48,466 nt of DNA from a virus: the IMG/VR virus record IMGVR_UViG_3300037258_000827, positions 1-48,466 of that record; one strand, given 5' to 3'. The first letter of the stretch is position 1; every line of letters starts with the position of its first letter. Shown piece after piece: positions 32,238 to 40,893 of this stretch. The notes under the pieces are model-generated. The model was not told where the DNA came from. It saw only the letters and a program-made list of their open reading frames with translations, and ran no database searches. Position numbers and translations under genes: made by a program.

Positions 32238-33430
32238 CACTTACCCCTGAGCCACGGTCCCTTCTCCGTAACAATGATCTCAACCAAGCCGGCACGAATG
32301 GCGCCGGTGAAGATGCCTTCGATGTTACGAGCATCAGGGAAATGCTGATGGACGAACTGATAGGCAATGGAATATGGAACGCCTTCGGGTTTCACCCTGA
32401 CGAACTGGATGAAGCGGTCTACCTGTGTCGCCTGTACCGACTTCCCGATCTTTGAGAAGACCTTCGGCATATCCTGTTCCAGGTCCGAGACCATCGAGTT
32501 CGCGAGGGCGAGGTCGTCGGCAAGGATAATTCGTTCATCGCGTTGGGCCGCTGCCAATACCATCGCCAGTTTGTGGATATGCGTCTGCTTTCTTGCAAGG
32601 TATCCACCAAAACGGTCATCACCCTCGAGCCCTGAAGGCGGCTTACTATTGTGCCTTTCATACCAAATCTTTCCCCAATCAAGTGCAGCAGAGTCAAGCT
32701 TGTAGGGACCAATAATAGATTTAGCGATGTACTCAAGGTCAGAAGAAAGCCGTGCAGCAATATCTGCGATTCCCGCCGGCACACTAAGATGCGGATATGC
32801 AACAAGCTTATCTTTTTTGTCAGTGTATACGAAGAGACAGCGGGATGTGAAGCCGCCGCCAATGACATGCTCTGGGAAATTACCAGCAATCCAAGACGGC
32901 GTTGTGCAAGCAATGAGGTTGATCCAAGGATTCTCAATCGTGTCATTTCCTGAACCTTTTGTCATCTTTCTCAGGGCGCCTGTTTTGGCGTCCCAGAGAG
33001 TGATTAAGAGGTCGATCATGTCCCTGTCCGACGGGTTAATAAGGTTACCAAACTCCGATGACTCAAGCGTAAGAGCGCACTGTGTGAGGTATTCTCCGTC
33101 AAGTTCGAAAGCCTCAGACGCGCCTGCAAACGCAGTAACGAGAGCAGGCCAGGTAACAATGTCAGGGCCAAAGTTAATTCCTGGAACTCGACGGAGTAAC
33201 TCAATCGCAATCGACACGGTTGTGGACTTGGAGACGATTCCTGGCGGGGCCACGAAAATGATGTAGTGGTTCGGATACCACTTAAAATATGCCATGTCGA
33301 TCCAAACTTTCCTCCGCAGCGCGCCGGCCAGAGCGGATACTCCAGACCAGAAATGCATCCGCTTAGGAGCTTCGGAGAAAGAGGCGTATTCGACATAGGC
33401 TTGTAGCCAATCGGGGAAGTTTCGGGACAT
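32237..33430 (-). CDS. DUF3987-like replication ATPase
   Basis: The product is 397 residues with GGAG before the ATG. 'FWSGVSALAGALRRKVWIDM' and 'FVAPPGIVSKSTTVSIAIEL' (a GxxxKS/T-type phosphate loop near 62) are typical of DUF3987 proteins, helicase/primase-like ATPases of phages. 'DLLITLWDAKTGALRK' and 'PWINLIACTTPSWIAG' fit the Walker B and sensor region. It follows the DNA polymerase by 12 bp. It probably serves as the replicative helicase or loader, since no DnaB-type helicase was found. Confidence 0.75.
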   Translation of the reverse strand: MSRNFPDWLQAYVEYASFSEAPKRMHFWSGVSALAGALRRKVWIDMAYFKWYPNHYIIFVAPPGIVSKSTTVSIAIELLRRVPGINFGPDIVTWPALVTAFAGASEAFELDGEYLTQCALTLESSEFGNLINPSDRDMIDLLITLWDAKTGALRKMTKGSGNDTIENPWINLIACTTPSWIAGNFPEHVIGGGFTSRCLFVYTDKKDKLVAYPHLSVPAGIADIAARLSSDLEYIAKSIIGPYKLDSAALDWGKIWYERHNSKPPSGLEGDDRFGGYLARKQTHIHKLAMVLAAAQRDERIILADDLALANSMVSDLEQDMPKVFSKIGKSVQATQVDRFIQFVRVKPEGVPYSIAYQFVHQHFPDARNIEGIFTGAIRAGLVEIIVTEKGPWLRGK

Positions 33431-33442
33431 TACCTTCTCCGT

Positions 33443-36025
33443 TCAGCAATTCCCCCAGGAGATTGGGGAAGAGGTGACACTGAACGGAATGACAAGTGGG
33501 TCTTCATATGGGATTGTAACATGAGAGCAGGCAAGGATGCCAGCAAGCGATTTATCACGAAGACGAGAGGGGAACTGGCCGCCGAGGGAGTCGTGGACTT
33601 GGATCAAGGTCTGGACATCATCAGGACCGAAGTCCATCGTTCCACGAGTTAGCTTCTCGTCGATATTGAGCCAGATCTTATTGATGACTATAGAGACTGT
33701 GGATTGTGGGAGCCATGCGACAGCCTCAGGCAGGATAGTATCAACCCTATCGAAGATGTACCATCTGTACCCGAAACGATTCTCCACGAAATGGAACTGC
33801 CCGATTTGTTTTTCAACTCTATTATGCCATCTCTGGATACCAGGATGCGCTCCAAACCAAATTTTCTGAGCTCTGTCCACTTCATGGATAGTTCGGCCAG
33901 TGTGGGCAGCCATTGTTCTGGCACTTCCAACGTAGTTTGTTCCATGACAGAACACTTTTGAGAATTCTCTGACATATTTAAGTGGTCCTCTGTGATCAGG
34001 GTATTTTGGATGGCTCTCGACAAGTTCGGAGAGTTCAGGGGGATCTTTTCCAAGCAGTGTAAAAGAGTTGAGTAAGTGAATATCTACGCCTTTCTTAAGA
34101 GCGTCTTTGAGAAGTTCATCTTCTGCCTCCCAAGCTACGACCTGAAGGTCAGCTCGATCAAGGTCTCCATTCCACCAGTCATGTGATGGATCTGGTACAA
34201 ACATTGCCCGGAGATTTGGCAGAGCATAGGGATCTCCAATCGCGGCGATATTCCCCCGTGCCTTAGCTTTACCAACACTCTTAGATTTCTCCGAAGGAAT
34301 GTTCTGTAGATTTCCACCTGAATCGAATGCGTCTTCTGAAGACGAGAGACGATAAGTGACAGGGGCGGACTTTCCACTGGCAGAGCCTCCGATGTTGTAG
34401 GAACAGCGCATTCGGCCGTCGTAAGAGAGCGGCTTCTGAAGGAAGCTGGAGAGGAATACGCCGAGGGTTCGGATGTCAGAAATGCAATTGATAACGGGCT
34501 TGAGGACCGGCTCTCGCTTGGCGATGGTTTGAAGAGCATCGTCGTTGAGAGTGACTCGTGCCGGCTGGCCCTTTTTGGCCCTGGTCATGACAGGAGTCTG
34601 GCCGAGGTCCTGGTAGAATAGCTTCTGCATCTGACCGTTAGGGCCGTTGGAGCCGGGGTTGAGAGGATAGCCGAGAACGTCGATTAAGAACTGATGCCGT
34701 TTGGCACTCTCCTCCATTACTTCCAGGATGAGTTCGTCCCGCATTTTCAGATCAATGCGCACGCCCTTGAGCATGGCCTTGAGAACTGGCCAGAAGAAAG
34801 CTTGTTGCTGAGCATAGACAGCCTCGAGTTTCAGCTGCTTCGCAATATCGATCTCAGTGACACCGCACTCATCTGTATAGACACAATCTTCACAGTTGTA
34901 GAACCAACCAGGATCCTCGCCGGCGGCTGTGTCTAGCTCTTTCCCTTCATCCTTCCACCAAACGTAATAGTTGCAATAAAGTGAAGCTTGATAGGAGATC
35001 TTTTTCGGCAGGTCGCTGAAGAGCGAATGCTGCGCAATCATCGTGTCCTGAAGATTACGCGTTCGCATCGCTGGGACGAAGTGCCACCAACGCCAAGTGT
35101 ACTGACTATCATAGAGTAGATTCTGGCCGACGACGAATACATACTTATGCGTGAGCAGTCGACAGAGAAGGAATACAATCTCGCTTTCCTCTTCTTCAGT
35201 CCAATATCCCACCTGTCTCTCAACACACATAAACGGGATACAGAGCGCTTCAGTGAGACTCCACGAAATTCCTGCACAAGCAATGTGGCTTGAGCGAGTC
35301 TCAAGGTCGAACGACAGTCGTAACTGCTCTCCACTTTCAAGTCGATTGAATAGCCACTGGAGTAAGGAGACTGTGAGATTAAAAGAGGGACGAATGTGGA
35401 ATTGCCAAGCTGGTTTCGGGTAATCTTCTCCGTTGATAAAACGCTTAGCCCGCCGGAAGTCAGATATGACAGCCGGCCGGTGGGGCCACTCACGAAGCAC
35501 TGCAGCGGGATGGATAGTGGGAATGACCTTTCGATCGGGGAAGTCGGTGGCATAGAGCATACTCCCTCGCCAGTTGGTGATGCCCCACTTTCCTGTAAGT
35601 GCCCACATGGAGGCGTTGCCGACTGGGATGATGACATTTGGCTTTACTTCTCTGATCTCACTCTTCAGCATCTCGTATCCTTCGACGAGATAAGGATGGA
35701 CTAGCTGGCCCCGCATTAAGAAGAATTTCCTCGGATCGAAACCAGCGTCTATTCTCTTCTGATCATCCTTTGTTATCTTCTTTGAGAATTTAAGGGAGTC
35801 TCTCATCCAGAGCTTCATCTCATTGTCTGGCGGACAATAGCGAGCGAGGTTAGTGACGAAGCACTCATTCCTCTCAATGCCGGCCTCCTTGAGCATCTTA
35901 GTGAGCTCCCAGCCAGAGGTGCCGACGAACGGCTTCCCCTCCCGGACTTCCGTTTCGCCGGGAGCTTCGCCTACTATCATTATTCTAGCTGGAACTGGCC
36001 CGTCAGGGCGGACGGGGTTAGTCAA
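33443..36025 (-). CDS. Uracil-DNA glycosylase fused to family A DNA polymerase
   Basis: About 860 residues from a TTG with GAGGAG upstream. Residues ~12-195 are a family 4/5-type UDG: 'GEAPGETEVREGKPFVG' and 'IHPAAVLR', but only Cys55 and Cys64, too few for the usual Fe-S cluster. The 3'-5' exonuclease follows: DLE (240-242), 'GQNLLYDSQ' (~300), 'YNCEDCVYTD' (~375-384). Polymerase motifs: 'TYRLSSSED' with 'NLQNIP', motif A 'GDLDRADLQ' (Asp620), motif B R685-K689-H693-Y697, motif C 'VHDSLG' (~809). It replicates the genome and can probably remove uracil. Histidine replaces the usual Phe/Tyr/Leu in motif B. Confidence 0.88.
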   Translation of the reverse strand: MTNPVRPDGPVPARIMIVGEAPGETEVREGKPFVGTSGWELTKMLKEAGIERNECFVTNLARYCPPDNEMKLWMRDSLKFSKKITKDDQKRIDAGFDPRKFFLMRGQLVHPYLVEGYEMLKSEIREVKPNVIIPVGNASMWALTGKWGITNWRGSMLYATDFPDRKVIPTIHPAAVLREWPHRPAVISDFRRAKRFINGEDYPKPAWQFHIRPSFNLTVSLLQWLFNRLESGEQLRLSFDLETRSSHIACAGISWSLTEALCIPFMCVERQVGYWTEEEESEIVFLLCRLLTHKYVFVVGQNLLYDSQYTWRWWHFVPAMRTRNLQDTMIAQHSLFSDLPKKISYQASLYCNYYVWWKDEGKELDTAAGEDPGWFYNCEDCVYTDECGVTEIDIAKQLKLEAVYAQQQAFFWPVLKAMLKGVRIDLKMRDELILEVMEESAKRHQFLIDVLGYPLNPGSNGPNGQMQKLFYQDLGQTPVMTRAKKGQPARVTLNDDALQTIAKREPVLKPVINCISDIRTLGVFLSSFLQKPLSYDGRMRCSYNIGGSASGKSAPVTYRLSSSEDAFDSGGNLQNIPSEKSKSVGKAKARGNIAAIGDPYALPNLRAMFVPDPSHDWWNGDLDRADLQVVAWEAEDELLKDALKKGVDIHLLNSFTLLGKDPPELSELVESHPKYPDHRGPLKYVREFSKVFCHGTNYVGSARTMAAHTGRTIHEVDRAQKIWFGAHPGIQRWHNRVEKQIGQFHFVENRFGYRWYIFDRVDTILPEAVAWLPQSTVSIVINKIWLNIDEKLTRGTMDFGPDDVQTLIQVHDSLGGQFPSRLRDKSLAGILACSHVTIPYEDPLVIPFSVTSSPISWGNC

Positions 36026-36404
36026 CGAAGGCTCCTCGGGAGAGGAGGAAAGTACAGGATCTATCTAGATCTTCAGGATCGACATTCCAATACGGCTTTT
36101 TAAGTAATTGGAGTTCTTCCTTTTCTGCCTTAATGCCTGAAGAATCATCAAGGCCGGGAAGGACAAGGAACCAGGCCATGGAGCAGGAACGAAGGAAGGC
36201 AGCATCCTGCTTCCACCAAAAGAGATAATCGCCGGGGAGGCAATGAGAGACGGATACTGGATGCCAGGCGGCGATTGGGCAGTAGACAGGGATCTTGTGG
36301 CCGGCGATCTGGGCTAGGGCCTTTAAGACTTTTTCGTAACGGTCCTGACGAACAGCCGGGTCTGAATGGGAGTAAGGACTCCCGAGGTAGAGGAAGGTTG
36401 TCAT
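36018..36404 (-). CDS. DUF1937, nucleoside 2-deoxyribosyltransferase-like
   Basis: The product is 128 residues; the ATG follows GGAGACTCACC. 'FLYLGSPYSHSDPAVRQDRY' and 'LPGLDDSSGIKAEKEELQLL' are the two signature segments of DUF1937, with the conserved Ser and Glu of the deoxyribosyltransferase fold. It may exchange or hydrolyse the base of a deoxynucleotide in phage nucleotide metabolism. The stop overlaps the polymerase start by eight bases. Confidence 0.8.
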   Translation of the reverse strand: MTTFLYLGSPYSHSDPAVRQDRYEKVLKALAQIAGHKIPVYCPIAAWHPVSVSHCLPGDYLFWWKQDAAFLRSCSMAWFLVLPGLDDSSGIKAEKEELQLLKKPYWNVDPEDLDRSCTFLLSRGAFVD

Positions 36405-36414
36405 GGTGAGTCTC

Positions 36415-37734
36415 CTATTTCAGGGATTCAAGACGCTTGCCGGCAATCCCAGCCGCCGAGGCGTCTTTCTCTATTCCCGTAGCCAGTACTTTAAGTTCAT
36501 GGGCGGCTGGGAAAATCGGGCCAGAACCACAAAAGGGGTCAAGAGCAGTATCGCCAGGGCTAATACTACGAAGCAATAGATCGCGGTAAAGACCAACAGG
36601 CTTCTGCGCATGATGACCCAGATTCTCTTCTGAAGGATAGACCAGAACATCGGAGTATAACCTCGTGACTTTTCTATCGCCTTTAACTGCGAAGAGGATG
36701 GCTTGCCATTTCCTCTGTGGCCCGTGCTCAGGCCAGGGTGCCCGCATGCCGGAGGGATTGATCCAGATGAGAGGGGTTCGGAATACTCTCCAGCCTTGAA
36801 TTTCTATCAGGAGCTTCAGCTCGTGGAAGTGATCTATGTCACAGAAACAATATAGATGGGCAGAAGGCTTTGTAATCCTCTCTGTGAGACAGGAGAAGTC
36901 CTTCATCAAGGCTACCCAGGATTCGTAGCTATCATCGTAGAAGTGACCGCCAGGAGTCTTGCCGCCGGAGTCAGAGAAATCTTGAGCATCTATTCCGTAA
37001 GGAGGATCGGTGATGATCACGTCGAACTGTTTTCCTTGTTCACAGAGCGTACGCATTATCTCTATACAATCTCCCTGGAGGAGAGTGTGGCAGGCACTGG
37101 TGAATGTCGGCCCGAGGCGAGTAGCGAGTTCAGCGTTCTTCTGCGCCTCTTCCTTTCGCTTGAGTACTTTAAAAGCCTCGTTTATGTTCTTCGCAGCTGC
37201 GACTTCAGGGATGTGAAGGTTGCGAGAGACGATGATTTCCTTTCTGGTGAGGTCTTGAGAGCCGGCAGAAGCCCCGTGGACTTCTACAGAGAGCTTCTTA
37301 ATAGAAGGAGGCAACTCGCCTCGACGCTCTGCCTGGCCGGCACGGACCTCTTGAAGCTTCTTCATCGCTAAAGCGCGGTCTTGCCAAGAGAGATCCTCTC
37401 GCTTAATATTCTCTTCCAGCTCAATAGCAAAGGCCTCGATTGGGTCAATCTCGCCGAGATAGTTGCAAGGCAACTGGTCTTCAGGAAAGTACTCAGTCCC
37501 ACATTTGACTTGCCGGCCGGTCCCCCAGAGATACTTGATTGCATTCAATCGCCTCCAGCCGGCGACCAGGATGGTCTGCTCTTTATCATCCTTTCGGATG
37601 ATTAGAGGATGGAGGAGGGAGTAGGTGTCGATTGAATCTCCCAGCTCGATAATAGCCTCGGGAGTAAACTCCTTCCTCTGGCGTTCCACTGGGATAACGA
37701 GCTCGGAGAGAGAGATTCTGCGAACAATTGTCAT
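36415..37734 (-). CDS. ParB-like domain fused to a DNA methyltransferase
   Basis: The product is 439 residues. N-terminal ParB/sulfiredoxin-type domain: 'PLIIRKDDKEQTILVAGWRR' and 'ELEENIKREDLSWQDRALAM'. The methyltransferase follows with DPPY at 243-246 and 'DPFCGSGPIFPAA' near the C-terminus; catalytic motif before SAM motif is the beta-class order (N6-adenine or N4-cytosine). It probably protects phage DNA from host restriction, and the ParB part may guide binding. No partner endonuclease is adjacent. Confidence 0.85.
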   Translation of the reverse strand: MTIVRRISLSELVIPVERQRKEFTPEAIIELGDSIDTYSLLHPLIIRKDDKEQTILVAGWRRLNAIKYLWGTGRQVKCGTEYFPEDQLPCNYLGEIDPIEAFAIELEENIKREDLSWQDRALAMKKLQEVRAGQAERRGELPPSIKKLSVEVHGASAGSQDLTRKEIIVSRNLHIPEVAAAKNINEAFKVLKRKEEAQKNAELATRLGPTFTSACHTLLQGDCIEIMRTLCEQGKQFDVIITDPPYGIDAQDFSDSGGKTPGGHFYDDSYESWVALMKDFSCLTERITKPSAHLYCFCDIDHFHELKLLIEIQGWRVFRTPLIWINPSGMRAPWPEHGPQRKWQAILFAVKGDRKVTRLYSDVLVYPSEENLGHHAQKPVGLYRDLLLRSISPGDTALDPFCGSGPIFPAAHELKVLATGIEKDASAAGIAGKRLESLK

Positions 37735-37749
37735 TTCTTGACCACCCCG

Positions 37750-37777
37750 AAAGAAACGAGGGGCGGAGAGCCGCCCC
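37750..37777 (-). terminator. Rho-independent terminator after the SSB-like gene
   Basis: Read on the minus strand, GGGGCGG-CTCT-CCGCCCC (37777-37760) is followed by TCGTTTCTTTC. A 7-bp GC stem, 4-base loop and T-rich tail lie in the 60-bp gap before the methyltransferase gene. Confidence 0.75.
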
Positions 37778-37794
37778 CCGGGTTTGCTTAGATA

Positions 37795-38250
37795 TTACAC
37801 CTTCGCAACCGTATCTACTCGATCGTAGATATCCCCTTCATACGGCTCCTGCTTGATCCGACACTTCACTGCCCGACCTTCCATTGAACGGGGGGAGAAG
37901 GCTACGCCGTCCTGGTTCATTCCCAGAGCATCTCTCCAGCGACGGAGCCGACCGTTCTTCCCAGGAGCCTGGTCGATCATTCCCTGATCTGTGACATCCA
38001 GCATCACGCCGTCGAGCAAGATGACCTTGGGGAAGCCGACGAGCTGAGCAGCAACGGTCGGATTCTGAGAGAGGTCGAACTCGACGGGGATCTGGAGACG
38101 CGTCCAGGGCTTTCCATCCTTCTCGCCCTGTTTGATATCGACCTTCCCAATCGTGCCGACGAGCTCTACACCAGCAGGGATGGGAGGACGCTTCACGAAG
38201 GCAGTTGTGACGGCAGAGTCGAGAAGGAGATTTGGATCGAATTGAGACAT
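37795..38250 (-). CDS. SSB-like replication/recombination protein
   Basis: The ATG at 38250 opens 151 residues beginning MSQFDPNLLLDSAVTTAFVK. 'PAGVELVGTIGKVDIKQGEK' with 'WTRLQIPVEFDL' reads as an OB-like beta core, as in phage single-strand binding or DUF669-type proteins that accompany Sak4-like ATPases. It should coat single-stranded DNA. It ends RVDTVAKV and lacks an acidic SSB tip, whereas a different protein (44260) has one. The upstream leader carries six WATACA boxes. Confidence 0.6.
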   Translation of the reverse strand: MSQFDPNLLLDSAVTTAFVKRPPIPAGVELVGTIGKVDIKQGEKDGKPWTRLQIPVEFDLSQNPTVAAQLVGFPKVILLDGVMLDVTDQGMIDQAPGKNGRLRRWRDALGMNQDGVAFSPRSMEGRAVKCRIKQEPYEGDIYDRVDTVAKV

Positions 38251-38253
38251 TTT

Positions 38254-38343
38254 TGTATACTCTGTATAATAAAGTTGGTTGATTTCTGATCTGTATAAGC
38301 TACGTTTGTATTCGAGTGTATTACCTCGTCTGATGAATGTATT
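38254..38343 (-). promoter_or_regulatory. Six WATACA boxes in the leader of the SSB-like gene
   Basis: On the plus strand TGTATA occurs at 38254, 38263 and 38292, and TGTATT at 38307, 38317 and 38338. They fill the 105-bp gap between the ATPase stop and the SSB-like start. TTTATTATAC near 38264-38273 (minus) could serve as a -10 region. A protein- or RNA-binding array that controls this gene is plausible. Confidence 0.55.
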
Positions 38344-38355
38344 TGCCTTGAACAC

Positions 38356-39237
38356 TCACTTCACACCAGCGGTCAGCCGGCCCCCACGGCTTGTCCACTT
38401 GTCTAAGATCTGTTTGAAATCTGGAACGATGTTCTCTGCAACGGGGAGGTTTCGGGTCTTTAGGTCGCAGAGAGCATTGGCTGTGGACCAGGTCCAGACG
38501 GTTCCCGTCCTGACGGAGAGGATCACGTCAGAGAACATCGGGGGAATCTTTGGAGGGAGAGCTCGACCGAGGGAAGAGACGGTTACCTTGATCCCGCCCA
38601 TAACCTGATCGACTTCTCTTTCCACATGGGAGATGAGGATGAAATGGCAGGGGCAGCCGTCGGCCAATATGCGCAGGGGCTTCTCAACCTGATCCTGGGC
38701 AATGCCCCAATCTGCCTGGGATCGAACGGGCTTATTCCCGACAACCATGCTCATGGCCAAGTTCCCCATCCCTGTCAGACCGTCTATTACGATCGCACGA
38801 TTTGGCCCCCAGGAATCTACTGGGCCAAAGGTCTGGCCAGTGCGCTGGTCGGTGAAGTTCGAGAGAATTGTGAGGAACTTGAAATAGTTGTTTTTCTTAT
38901 GCCGCTCGAAGTCCTGTTTCTTGTGAAGAGATTCCTGAGTGACCGAGCCGATCTCTTCAGCGCCTTTGGCAAGAGCGGCAAAGCCGCCTTCCGGCTGGCC
39001 CAGACGATGCCAGTGGAGATTCGGAGGAATCGGCTTGCCTCGATCGGTGAAATAGCCGATGAGGGACTCCATGCCGCTCTCAAGGGCGAGGAAATAGACC
39101 TCGAGCTGAGGGGAGTAGTCGACTAGAGTGCCGACGGCATGGGTCTTTCCCGTGCCAGTAGGGCCTTCCAGTAATACATTGACGCCTGGTAAAGCCGAAA
39201 GTTCATTCGATACCGCGGCTTGGATCTGAGTGTTCAT
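38356..39237 (-). CDS. RecA-fold ATPase, Sak4-like
   Basis: About 293 residues from ATG 39237 (an in-frame TTG lies nine bases upstream). Walker A GPTGTGKT at about 25-32, Walker B 'NRAIVIDGLTGMG' near 168, and 'CHFILISHVERE' near 205 as sensor strand fit the short RecA-fold ATPases of phages (Sak4/AAA_24). With the SSB-like and nuclease genes beside it, it likely promotes annealing or recombination-dependent replication. Confidence 0.75.
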   Translation of the reverse strand: MNTQIQAAVSNELSALPGVNVLLEGPTGTGKTHAVGTLVDYSPQLEVYFLALESGMESLIGYFTDRGKPIPPNLHWHRLGQPEGGFAALAKGAEEIGSVTQESLHKKQDFERHKKNNYFKFLTILSNFTDQRTGQTFGPVDSWGPNRAIVIDGLTGMGNLAMSMVVGNKPVRSQADWGIAQDQVEKPLRILADGCPCHFILISHVEREVDQVMGGIKVTVSSLGRALPPKIPPMFSDVILSVRTGTVWTWSTANALCDLKTRNLPVAENIVPDFKQILDKWTSRGGRLTAGVK

Positions 39238-39634
39238 CTGTTTCAAATGCCTTTATGTGAAGAAGCAACTCTCTGCGAAGCAGGGGCTCGGGAAGGGTCT
39301 CCAGAAGGCCCCAGTCTATATCAAATACCACATCACTGTCAAGTAAGGAACCGGGGATTGGATGAAGGGAACGATCTGAAAAGCCGATTCGTTTTGTCGG
39401 CTTTCCACATCGTTCACAAGAGCAAGCGATGACTTGATATTCTTCCTCCCCGACCTTCTTCCCGTCGAGCTTGATCTCAGCCCAAGAACGACGGCAGAAG
39501 GGGCAGAGGAAGACTCTGGAGCGAGCAGGGTAGAGAGCGCCGAGGCCGGCATCTGTGCGATACATCTCCGGCCGCTTGGAGAGATGGAAGCCAAACGGGC
39601 CGGAGATGGAATACATTATAGTCTTGGTTGTCAA
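39203..39634 (-). CDS. Zinc-ribbon protein, unknown
   Basis: The product is 143 residues from a TTG overlapping the previous stop; ATG 39616 is an alternative start. 'FLCPFCRRSW' and 'IACSCERCGK' supply two C-x2-C pairs for a zinc ribbon. The C-terminal half is acidic and helical ('DIDWGLLETLPEPLLRREL'). It overlaps the ATPase gene by about 35 bases. A DNA-binding accessory of the recombination set is possible. Confidence 0.6.
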   Translation of the reverse strand: MTTKTIMYSISGPFGFHLSKRPEMYRTDAGLGALYPARSRVFLCPFCRRSWAEIKLDGKKVGEEEYQVIACSCERCGKPTKRIGFSDRSLHPIPGSLLDSDVVFDIDWGLLETLPEPLLRRELLLHIKAFETDEHSDPSRGIE

Positions 39635-39894
39635 TCTAAACCTGTCTCACCAGGTGCCGTCATCACAAGATACGCCATCTCAGTAAGGGTGCGCGATAGC
39701 TCTTGACGCCTGGCCTTAGACTTTGGCAGCCAGATTGTAACAGCACTACGATCATCGTCCGCTGGCGGGTGGTGCAGTATAGGTGATGAATGCAGCATCA
39801 GTTGTACTGCATGGTAGGTCACTCCTGTGTTGCTCTTTTTAGCAACCAGGCGCGTTTCGTTCGTGAGCTCTTGACTGTAGACATTGATTCTCAT
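39631..39894 (-). CDS. Small protein between nuclease and zinc-ribbon genes
   Basis: The product is 87 residues; AGGAGC stands before the ATG, which overlaps the nuclease stop (ATGA). It has beta-like N-terminal strands ('RINVYSQELTNETRLVAKKS', 'GVTYHAVQLMLHSS') and a helical basic C-terminus. No family is recognised. Confidence 0.6.
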   Translation of the reverse strand: MRINVYSQELTNETRLVAKKSNTGVTYHAVQLMLHSSPILHHPPADDDRSAVTIWLPKSKARRQELSRTLTEMAYLVMTAPGETGLD

Positions 39895-40886
39895 AGTTTA
39901 TGCTCCTTATGCTCCACAGGATTCCATCTCCTACGCTCAAAGTAAGTATTCAACTGCGCTTGCTGATCCTGCCAGAGACAGACGTCGGCAAATGTACATC
40001 TTCCAAACCCGGCACAGGCATCATCATAAGCATGTCGCCATCGACCTGTCTTCCAGACCCGGACGATTTCCTCTATCCAGTCCAGAGTCTCTTCATACCA
40101 GCGAGCCATCTGCCATTCAGGAAACATGACAATGGCTTGCTGAGTCTCGTACTTGGTCTTGAGGATGGAGACGCCTCGGATGATAGCGCCTTGAGCTTTT
40201 ATCCCACTCCGATCGCACCCCCAGACGTAGCCCAACAACTGCCCACGAAGGTCCCACTTCTTTGACCAGGTTGCTCCGAGGGAGGTTGTGGTCTTCTCGT
40301 CTGTCACCAGGATGGAGCCGCCGTAATTCTGAATTGCGTCCATCTTCCCGCAATAAAGGATCGGGTTGCCAGTGACTGGGTTGTTGATGGGGAGAGGCTC
40401 GGAGAAAGAGAATTCAATCGCCCGCTTGCCGCCGGGCATGAGGATGGGGTAGGCGTCGTCGTCGTTGAGGGAATAGTTCTCCCAGTAGAATTCGAAAGCT
40501 CCCATCATACGGTCGAGAGACTTCGCTGTGTCGGTCTCGAACTCTCCGTAGAAGGTCATCAAGGCTTGAAGGCCAAGGCCGATTGCCTCCTCACGGGAAG
40601 CCCGTGGGCCAGAAAAACGAGAATCCCAGCGGACTTTATCCCCACGGATGACTGAGGGATCTCCCGGCTCGAGAGCAACGACGGTGCCGGTGATCCGCTC
40701 TCCAGTGTAGAAGGCCTTGCGGGTGACTTCTAAAGCCTTTGCAAAGGCCCCGCCGGCATGGAGATGGACGGAAGGCTCTTTAGGCTTCCAGTCCTGGATG
40801 TATTCGAGGAAGAACTTGGCTGGGCAAGCTTTGAATGTTGCCAGCATGGAAGAGTCAATGAAATCAGGAAAATACGCGTCGCTCAT
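39891..40886 (-). CDS. PD-(D/E)XK nuclease, Cas4/RecB-like
   Basis: The product is 331 residues. 'YCGKMDAIQNYGG' and 'ILVTDEKTTTS' give the D...DEK catalytic core; 'LHAGGAFAKALEVTR' has a His/Gly segment before it. A lone Cys at 'KACPAKFF' and the C-terminal 'CAGFGRCTFADVC' are the four-Cys arrangement of an Fe-S cluster in Cas4/AddB-type nucleases. It probably resects DNA ends during recombination or degrades host DNA. Confidence 0.8.
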   Translation of the reverse strand: MSDAYFPDFIDSSMLATFKACPAKFFLEYIQDWKPKEPSVHLHAGGAFAKALEVTRKAFYTGERITGTVVALEPGDPSVIRGDKVRWDSRFSGPRASREEAIGLGLQALMTFYGEFETDTAKSLDRMMGAFEFYWENYSLNDDDAYPILMPGGKRAIEFSFSEPLPINNPVTGNPILYCGKMDAIQNYGGSILVTDEKTTTSLGATWSKKWDLRGQLLGYVWGCDRSGIKAQGAIIRGVSILKTKYETQQAIVMFPEWQMARWYEETLDWIEEIVRVWKTGRWRHAYDDACAGFGRCTFADVCLWQDQQAQLNTYFERRRWNPVEHKEHKL

Positions 40887-40893
40887 TTCAGAA

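Noticed and set aside
36018-37734. 7-deazaguanine or similar hypermodification cluster suggested by the DUF1937 and PurD-like genes
   Set aside because: No queuosine/archaeosine pathway genes or transglycosylase (DpdA-like) are visible, and the two genes are about 9 kb apart in opposite blocks.
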